From NCBI RefSeq assembly GCF_001299635.1, contig NZ_JRHN01000044.1, positions 186,001 to 250,000 on the forward strand: a stretch of 64,000 nucleotides of DNA, read 5' to 3'. The notes beneath the pieces are model-generated. The model did not search any database. It saw nothing but the letters and a program-made list of their open reading frames with translations, and had not been told where the DNA came from. A program made the position numbers and the translations under genes. The DNA is from Clostridioides difficile (GTDB lineage: Bacteria; Bacillota; Clostridia; Peptostreptococcales; Peptostreptococcaceae). Positions 58,836 through 64,000 of the stretch are shown one piece after another. Each line of letters begins with the position of its first letter. Position 1 is the first letter of the stretch.

Positions 58836-58880
58836 GTTGATTACCTTCCTTCTGTTTAATTTATTTTGTGTTGCTGATAA

Positions 58881-58909
58881 TATTATGTGATTTTAAACAT
58901 TTTTAATTC
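58881..58909 (-). promoter_or_regulatory. Sigma-G-type promoter of sspA
   Basis: On the minus strand GAATT (58905-58909), a 17-bp spacer and CATAATA (58881-58887) match the sigma-G consensus (GHATR and CATNHTA), with one -35 mismatch. Confidence 0.65.
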
Positions 58910-58918
58910 AGGTAATTT

Positions 58919-60145
58919 TTAGCAATTAAAACCTGCCAAATATCCAGTAGAAAAAGCTATTTGTAAATTGAATCCTCCTGTATATGCATCTATATCTATT
59001 ATCTCTCCAGCAAAAAATAGACCTTCTATTAGTTTTGACTCCATTGTACTCGCATTTATCTCATTTACTTTTACACCACCAGAAGTTATTATAGCTTCAT
59101 CAATAGGTCTGTATCTTTTTACAGGAAACTTTAAATTCTTTAGTAAATGCACTAAGTGTTTTCTCTGTTCTCTAGAAATTTGGTGAACAACTGTATCTGG
59201 ATTAATCTCACTCAAATCTATTATTATAGGTATAAGTTTTTTTGGAAGTAAATCATCCAATGCTTTTTCAAATTTTTTATTTGTATACTTTGCAAAATCT
59301 TTTTGAACTCTTTTATCCAACTTTTCTTCATCTAGTGCTGGTTTTAAATCTAAGAATATAGTGTAATTTTCTTTAGTTGTGTCTTTCATTCTACAACTTG
59401 CAGACTTAATTATAGGTCCATCTAAGCCAAACTTAGTAAATTCAAGTTCTCCAAAATCACTGTAAACTTTCTTTTGTTTGCTATTAAATACTTTTATCTC
59501 AACATTTCTTAATGATAACTTTTCCAAATCTTTTATAAAGCCTTCTTGCACTTCAATACCAATTAAAGATGGTTTTGTATCTACAATGGTGTGACCTTGT
59601 GAAGCAGCAAATTTATATCCATCACCAGTAGAACCAGTAAGTGGATAACTTAATCCTCCAGTTGCTACTATAACCGAGTCACACTTAATTTCTTTTTTAT
59701 TGGATAAAACTACTTTTTCAATTTTATTATTTTTAGATATTATTTTTTCCACTTTCGAATTTAATAATATATCTACTTTTTTGTTTTTGAGTTGTTTTTC
59801 AAGAGCCTTTACAACATCAAATGCTTTATCACTTTCTGGGAATACTCTTTTTCCTCTTTCTGTTTTAGTTTTTACACCAAGATTATTAAACATGTTTATT
59901 ACATCATCATTTGTAAAAGTATAAAAAGCACTATATAAAAATTTTCCATTTGTAGGAACATTTTCTATTAATTCTTCTATATCACAAGCATTAGTTATAT
60001 TACATCTACCTTTTCCTGTTATTGCAAGTTTTTTACCTAATTTATGATTTTTCTCAATCAATGTTACATCAAATCCTCTTTCACATGCAGTTGATGCTGC
60101 TATCATCCCTGCTGGTCCGCCACCTATTACTACTACCTTCTTCAA
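58919..60145 (-). CDS. HI0933/BaiN-family FAD-dependent oxidoreductase
   Basis: This 408-residue flavoprotein has the FAD site VVVIGGGPAGMIAASTACERG, the family signature KLGKKLAITGKGRCNITN, GGLSYPLTGSTGDGYKFA and the C-terminal GLFFAGEIIDIDAYTGGFNLQIAFSTGYLAG. These mark the HI0933/YhiN/BaiN group. Members are called aminoacetone oxidases or bile-acid-related reductases by annotation, but most have no proven substrate. The start is TTG 60145 with AAAGAGTG upstream. Confidence 0.88.
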   Translation of the reverse strand: MKKVVVIGGGPAGMIAASTACERGFDVTLIEKNHKLGKKLAITGKGRCNITNACDIEELIENVPTNGKFLYSAFYTFTNDDVINMFNNLGVKTKTERGKRVFPESDKAFDVVKALEKQLKNKKVDILLNSKVEKIISKNNKIEKVVLSNKKEIKCDSVIVATGGLSYPLTGSTGDGYKFAASQGHTIVDTKPSLIGIEVQEGFIKDLEKLSLRNVEIKVFNSKQKKVYSDFGELEFTKFGLDGPIIKSASCRMKDTTKENYTIFLDLKPALDEEKLDKRVQKDFAKYTNKKFEKALDDLLPKKLIPIIIDLSEINPDTVVHQISREQRKHLVHLLKNLKFPVKRYRPIDEAIITSGGVKVNEINASTMESKLIEGLFFAGEIIDIDAYTGGFNLQIAFSTGYLAGFNC

Positions 60146-60204
60146 ATAATCACTCTTTTCTTCCCTTAATTTTTTAAGTTAAACTATTAATAAAGTAGTT
60201 TAGC

Positions 60205-61137
60205 TTAATTTAGCTTCAAAAGTTTAAATAATGCAGGAGCTCCTGCCACACCATAAAAAACAACTACAGTATTCTTAATAAAGTTCATAAAAATTATACT
60301 CATATTAGAATCACTTAGATTTAAAGTAACAATTAACATTGAAATAAATACTTTAATCCCCATATATAACATGCCTATTGTTACTATCCCAACCAAAAAC
60401 CTACATATTCTTGAAAATATTATATTTTTACTATTTTTATTTTTACTACTAAAATTAATTTTTTTGTTATTATTGTCTGTATTAAATCTAACAAATTTAT
60501 CTTCAACTATATATCCAAATATAAACCCTACTATGATACCAAATTTTTCAAAATAGTCAGGGCTATTTAAAAATATAGCTATTATAACAAATGGTATAAG
60601 TAAAACCACAAGAAAAATATAATTTTTACTATCATCAATATAGTCAAATATTTTTACAAATATAACTGTAAAAAATATACCTAAGGTCCACCCAGCTATT
60701 ACATCTATAGGCCAATGAACTGCCAAATATAGTCTAGATAAACCAACACCTAATACCATTAATGCACCTATTAAATGAATGTATCTCTTTTTAAATATAG
60801 TCATAATACTAACCCAAAATGTAGTTGCAGTTTGAGTATGAGCACTTGGAAAAGAGTAACCACCAGCAGTAGAAACTCTCAGTGACTCAAGACCTTTTAT
60901 TCCTATTGGTCTAGGAGCTTTTACAAATTCTTTGATTCCTAAATTCACAACAAAATTTCCAATTATAGCAAACAATATTTTCTGCCCACATTTTTTATTT
61001 ATACACCAGTAAATGATTGTTGTAATTAATATTAATAGTGGTGCTTCTGTACTTATTGTGAATACAAGAAATATAAAGTTCAAAATTGGATTTCTTAAAT
61101 TTTGGAAAAATAATAATATACTTAATTGAATATCCAT
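60205..61137 (-). CDS. PAP2-family membrane phosphatase
   Basis: This 310-residue polytopic protein has the three PAP2 motifs: KEFVKAPRPIG (KX6RP), FPSAHTQTA (PSGH type) and SRLYLAVHWPIDV (SRX5HX3D). It probably removes phosphate from a lipid such as undecaprenyl pyrophosphate or phosphatidic acid at the outer membrane face. A long C-terminal membrane extension (about 120 residues) follows the catalytic core. AAAGGAG precedes the ATG. It lies between sspA/BaiN genes and hpt, with a terminator upstream of it. Confidence 0.88.
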   Translation of the reverse strand: MDIQLSILLFFQNLRNPILNFIFLVFTISTEAPLLILITTIIYWCINKKCGQKILFAIIGNFVVNLGIKEFVKAPRPIGIKGLESLRVSTAGGYSFPSAHTQTATTFWVSIMTIFKKRYIHLIGALMVLGVGLSRLYLAVHWPIDVIAGWTLGIFFTVIFVKIFDYIDDSKNYIFLVVLLIPFVIIAIFLNSPDYFEKFGIIVGFIFGYIVEDKFVRFNTDNNNKKINFSSKNKNSKNIIFSRICRFLVGIVTIGMLYMGIKVFISMLIVTLNLSDSNMSIIFMNFIKNTVVVFYGVAGAPALFKLLKLN

Positions 61138-61171
61138 ATAGAGGTCTCCTTTACTAATATTTTATATACTT

Positions 61172-61214
61172 AATTAAAAAGCACTAAATCCCTTAGAGAT
61201 TAGTGCTTTTAATT
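61172..61214 (-). terminator. Terminator of hpt
   Basis: AATTAAAAAGCACTAAATC (61172-61190) pairs with GATTAGTGCTTTTAATT (61198-61214), with small bulges. It lies 12 bp past the hpt stop on the minus strand and T-rich sequence follows. Confidence 0.8.
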
Positions 61215-61226
61215 CACATTTAAGTC

Positions 61227-61754
61227 TTATTCTACATCCTCAACTATACCTATATAAGGTAAATTTCTATACTTCTCAGCATAATCTATTCCATATCCAA
61301 CAATAAATTTATCTTCAATAACAAATCCCACATAGTCTACAGGTATATTAGCTTTTCTTCTTTGAGGTTTATCAAGTAAAGTACATAGCTTTAGGCATTT
61401 TGGGCTTCTAGTCTTCAAAGCTGCGACTAGGTTACTTAATGTCAATCCAGAGTCTATTATATCCTCCACAATTAATACATTTTTTCCTTCAATGTCTACA
61501 TCTAAATCTTTTAATATTTTAACTGTTCCAGAAGATTCTGTTGAACTGCCATAGCTTGTAACGCTCATAAAATCTATATTTACATCTAAGTCTATACATC
61601 TTATTAAATCTGAAACAAATACACTAGCTCCTTTAAGGATACCTACTACTAGTAAATCTTCACCTTTAAAATCTTCTTCTATTTTTTTTCCTAATTCATA
61701 AACTTTTTCTTTTATTTGTTCTTCTGTCAACATTTTTCCTGTAATTTTGTACAT
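61227..61754 (-). CDS. hpt: Hypoxanthine phosphoribosyltransferase
   Basis: This 175-residue enzyme salvages hypoxanthine (and often guanine) with PRPP. The PRPP loop VLIVEDIIDSGLTLSNL is intact, with LVVGILKGASVFVSDLIR and DYVGFVIEDKFIVGYGIDYAEKYRNLPYIG near the end, the usual HPRT set. GGGAGGG precedes the ATG. It is monocistronic. Confidence 0.96.
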   Translation of the reverse strand: MYKITGKMLTEEQIKEKVYELGKKIEEDFKGEDLLVVGILKGASVFVSDLIRCIDLDVNIDFMSVTSYGSSTESSGTVKILKDLDVDIEGKNVLIVEDIIDSGLTLSNLVAALKTRSPKCLKLCTLLDKPQRRKANIPVDYVGFVIEDKFIVGYGIDYAEKYRNLPYIGIVEDVE

Positions 61755-61982
61755 CTTGTACCCTCCCGCTTTCCATCTATTAACCTATATATTATAGCAT
61801 ACCAAAATATCAATTAAAATATTTTTCATCATTTTTAAACGTAAAGTAACAGCTTATCCATACTTTTTTGCTTTTTATCTTAAAAATTTGGAATAAACAT
61901 TCCTTTGTATTATAATCTATATGTACATGTATTAATCAGTTATTTTTATCAATTATATAATTTTATTTTTGGAGGTACTTTT

Positions 61983-63059
61983 ATGAGCACAAATCATGGA
62001 GCTAATTTATATAGTTTATCTAGTAAGTATGGCTTTTCAAAAGAAGAATTTATGGATTTTAGTTCAAATATAAATCCTTTTGGTACATCAAGTTTAGCCA
62101 AACAATACATTGTAAACAATATAGATATGGTATCTATGTATCCTGACCCTGATTACATAGACTTAAAAACTTCTATATCAAGTTACTGCAAATGTTCTAT
62201 AGATAATATAGTCCTTGGAAGTGGAGCTACAGAATTAATCTCATCATTCATACATACAATCAACCCTAAACAAGCTCTTTTACTTTCCCCTGCATATTCA
62301 GAGTATGAAAAAGAGCTATCTAAAGTTAATTGTTCTATAGATAAATACTTCGCCAGAGAAGAAGATAATTTTAACATAAATTTAGAAAATCTTATAGAAA
62401 CTATTAACGCTAAAAATTATGATTTGGTTATCATCTGCAACCCTAGTAATCCTACTGGATTTGCATTTACTAAAATACAAGTAAGAGAAATTTTAAAAAA
62501 CACAGACTCTTTTTTAATGATTGATGAGACTTATGTAGAATTTACTGATACAGACATATATTCTTGTACTCAGTTAGTTGATGATTATTCTAATTTATTT
62601 GTTATAAGGGGTACATCAAAGTTTTTTTCTACACCTGGTATAAGACTTGGATATGGTCTTATATCTGACATTAAGGTTAAAAATGAAATAAATAAAAACC
62701 TAGATTTATGGAATATAAATATAATCGCTTCAAAAATGGGAGAAATCATGTTTAGTGATTTGAATTTTATATCAAGTACGATTTCTTTAATGAATACTGA
62801 AAGAGATTATTTAATTAAGGAACTTAAAAGCATAAAAAATTTAAACGTATATGATACTAAAGGTAATTTTATATTATGTAAAATTAAAACAAAGGAATTT
62901 ACTGCTAAAGCTCTTCGTGATAAACTAATTCCACAAAAAATAATAATAAGAGATTGTTATTCATTTGATGGGCTAGATGAATATTTCTTCAGGGTATGTA
63001 TACTAAAACCTAATGAAAATAAATTATTAATATCATCTCTTAAAGCAATTTTTGAATAG
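61983..63059 (+). CDS. PLP-dependent class I aminotransferase-fold enzyme (CobD/HisC-like)
   Basis: This 358-residue PLP enzyme starts MSTNHGANLYSLSSKYGF with DFSSNINPFG, the hallmark of threonine-phosphate decarboxylase CobD and relatives. Further motifs are VLGSGATELISSFIH, CNPSNPTGFAFT, MIDETYVEFTD and the PLP lysine in RGTSKFFSTPGIRLGYG. It could supply (R)-1-aminopropan-2-yl phosphate for cobamide synthesis, or act as a HisC-like aminotransferase. No cob genes lie beside it here. ATG 61983 follows GGAGG by 7 bp; a frame extending to 61905 has no ribosome site. Confidence 0.8.
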   Translation: MSTNHGANLYSLSSKYGFSKEEFMDFSSNINPFGTSSLAKQYIVNNIDMVSMYPDPDYIDLKTSISSYCKCSIDNIVLGSGATELISSFIHTINPKQALLLSPAYSEYEKELSKVNCSIDKYFAREEDNFNINLENLIETINAKNYDLVIICNPSNPTGFAFTKIQVREILKNTDSFLMIDETYVEFTDTDIYSCTQLVDDYSNLFVIRGTSKFFSTPGIRLGYGLISDIKVKNEINKNLDLWNINIIASKMGEIMFSDLNFISSTISLMNTERDYLIKELKSIKNLNVYDTKGNFILCKIKTKEFTAKALRDKLIPQKIIIRDCYSFDGLDEYFFRVCILKPNENKLLISSLKAIFE

Positions 63060-63093
63060 AAAAATCACTTTATTGTGTAACTTTATAAGTATA

Positions 63094-63130
63094 AAAAATG
63101 AGTTATCTCTATTTGAGATAACTCATTTTT
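63094..63130. terminator. Bidirectional terminator between convergent genes
   Basis: AAAAATGAGTTATCTC (63094-63109) pairs perfectly with its complement (63115-63130) around TATTT. A run of A and T flanks it on both sides, so it can end both the plus-strand enzyme gene and the minus-strand symporter gene. Confidence 0.9.
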
Positions 63131-63143
63131 GTTTATTAACAAA

Positions 63144-64000
63144 CTAAGCACTTTGTTCTTCTTTGTTTCCTTTTTTACTCATTCCATCATTTATTTTATC
63201 TACAACTGCTGCTATTGCATTATCTCCTGATACATTACATGCTGTACCAAAACTGTCTTGAGTTAAGTATAAAGCTATCATTAAACTTGCAAGACCTCCA
63301 TCTGATGGTATTCCAACCATTGGTAAGAAAGGAAGTGCACTCATTATAGCCCCACCTGGTGCCCCTGGTGCTGCAACCATTGCTATACCTAACATTGCAA
63401 TATAAGGGAATAATACACCTATTCCATGTGGCATACCATTCATCATTAAAACTGCTGTTGTAAACCCTGTTATTGATATCATACTACCTGATAAATGTAT
63501 TGTTGCACAAAGAGGCACAACAAATTCTCTGATTTGCTTACTTACTCCATTTTTTTCTGCACAACCAACATTAACTGGTATAGTTGCTGCTGAAGATTGA
63601 GTACCTATAGCTGTTAAATATCCAGGTACTTGATTTTTTAACATTCTTACTGGATTTTTTCCTGAAAATGCTCCTGCTGCGGTAAATTGACATGCCATAT
63701 ATACAAAATGTAAAGGTATTACCACTAAGTAAACTTTCCAGAATACACCTAATATTGTCCATACTTGTCCTGCTATAGTTATATTTGCGAAAGTCCCTGC
63801 TATGTATAAAGGTAATAAAGGTATAATTACTGTTGACAACGTTTTCGTTACAATTTCTTGGAACTCTTGGAAGAATTTAAATAAAACTTCTCCTTTTCCA
63901 TGATTTCTTAAAGCTGATATTCCAAGCCCCATTACAAATGCAAACACAATTGCTGCTGTTACATCTACCATAGGCTCCAATGGAATTGTGAAGATTGGAG
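63144..64000 (-). CDS. Dicarboxylate/amino acid:cation symporter (N-terminal part beyond the window)
   Basis: About 285 C-terminal residues are present; the frame is open to the right edge, so the start lies outside. It matches DAACS (GltP/DctA) symporters: VDVTAAIVFAFVMGLGISALRN, the serine-rich re-entrant loop GTQSSAATIPVNV, GGAIMSALPFLPMVG and YLTQDSFGTACNVSGDNAIAAVVDK, where NxxGD binds cation. About six hydrophobic segments are visible. It should import dicarboxylates or amino acids with Na+ or H+. It is convergent with the PLP-enzyme gene. Confidence 0.9.
   Translation of the reverse strand, partial: PIFTIPLEPMVDVTAAIVFAFVMGLGISALRNHGKGEVLFKFFQEFQEIVTKTLSTVIIPLLPLYIAGTFANITIAGQVWTILGVFWKVYLVVIPLHFVYMACQFTAAGAFSGKNPVRMLKNQVPGYLTAIGTQSSAATIPVNVGCAEKNGVSKQIREFVVPLCATIHLSGSMISITGFTTAVLMMNGMPHGIGVLFPYIAMLGIAMVAAPGAPGGAIMSALPFLPMVGIPSDGGLASLMIALYLTQDSFGTACNVSGDNAIAAVVDKINDGMSKKGNKEEQSA

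Overview
The window is a low-GC Firmicutes chromosome segment. Its gene content and order (ylmC-nrdR, sigG-sigE-spoIIGA, ftsZ, a dcw cluster holding spoVD and spoVE, the app peptide transporter, an acetoacetate/3-hydroxybutyrate operon, pyruvate:ferredoxin oxidoreductase) are those I recognise from Clostridioides difficile (Peptostreptococcaceae). The very AT-rich intergenic DNA, strong AGGAGG/AGGGGG ribosome binding sites, frequent TTG starts and a spore programme with alpha/beta SASP fit an anaerobic spore former. This identification rests on recognition, not on a database search.

Region 1 (1-3.3 kb, minus strand): nrdR (cut by the window edge), a YlmC/YmxH PRC-barrel gene, then the sporulation switch sigG, sigE and spoIIGA. 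The spoIIGA promoter has a 22-bp spacer like the Spo0A-activated spoIIG promoter of Bacillus subtilis. Region 2 (3.4-20.1 kb, minus strand): an orphan sugar-type binding lipoprotein, ftsZ, then the dcw cluster read from rsmH towards ftsZ: lgt, rsmH, ftsL-like, spoVD, murF, mraY, murD, spoVE, murG, ftsQ/divIB, two DUF881 proteins and a DUF1290 protein. These genes make lipid II and build the division/sporulation septum. murE lies apart at 28.5-30 kb.

Region 3 (20.4-36.7 kb): paired M16 peptidase-like genes, ychF, a GNAT-membrane fusion, a cache/degenerate GGDEF/EAL phosphodiesterase, murE, an AraC regulator, a glucose-family PTS permease with its LicT-type antiterminator (both behind RAT/terminator leaders), and a CPA1 Na+/H+ antiporter. 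Region 4 (36.7-47.7 kb): the app oligopeptide ABC transporter (appDF divergent from appABC), a LysR regulator, a thiolase remnant, and an operon encoding a two-subunit 3-oxoacid CoA-transferase, 3-hydroxybutyrate dehydrogenase and a GntP permease. Together these could import 3-hydroxybutyrate and convert it to acetoacetyl-CoA, with the local thiolase lost.

Region 5 (48-64 kb): a secreted CAP-domain protein with a low-complexity tandem repeat; a decayed TetR gene facing a truncated methyltransferase gene across an intact-looking double operator; pyruvate:ferredoxin oxidoreductase and PduL phosphotransacylase (pyruvate to acetyl phosphate); a flavodoxin-like reductase; a GAF/SpoIIE-type phosphatase; two unrecognised genes and a small one of 56 codons; the spore DNA-binding protein sspA with a sigma-G-like promoter; a BaiN/HI0933 flavoprotein; a PAP2 phosphatase; hpt; a CobD/HisC-like PLP enzyme; and a dicarboxylate/cation symporter cut by the right edge.

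I found no rRNA, tRNA, CRISPR array, prophage or intact insertion sequence. The region is mostly core genome. The most unusual signals are regulatory (the RAT leaders, the 22-bp-spaced promoter, the appA-appB hairpin, the PFOR operator, the recurrent TCTC/GAGA hairpins) and gene decay (thiolase, TetR, methyltransferase). I saw no clear candidate for a wholly new multi-gene system.
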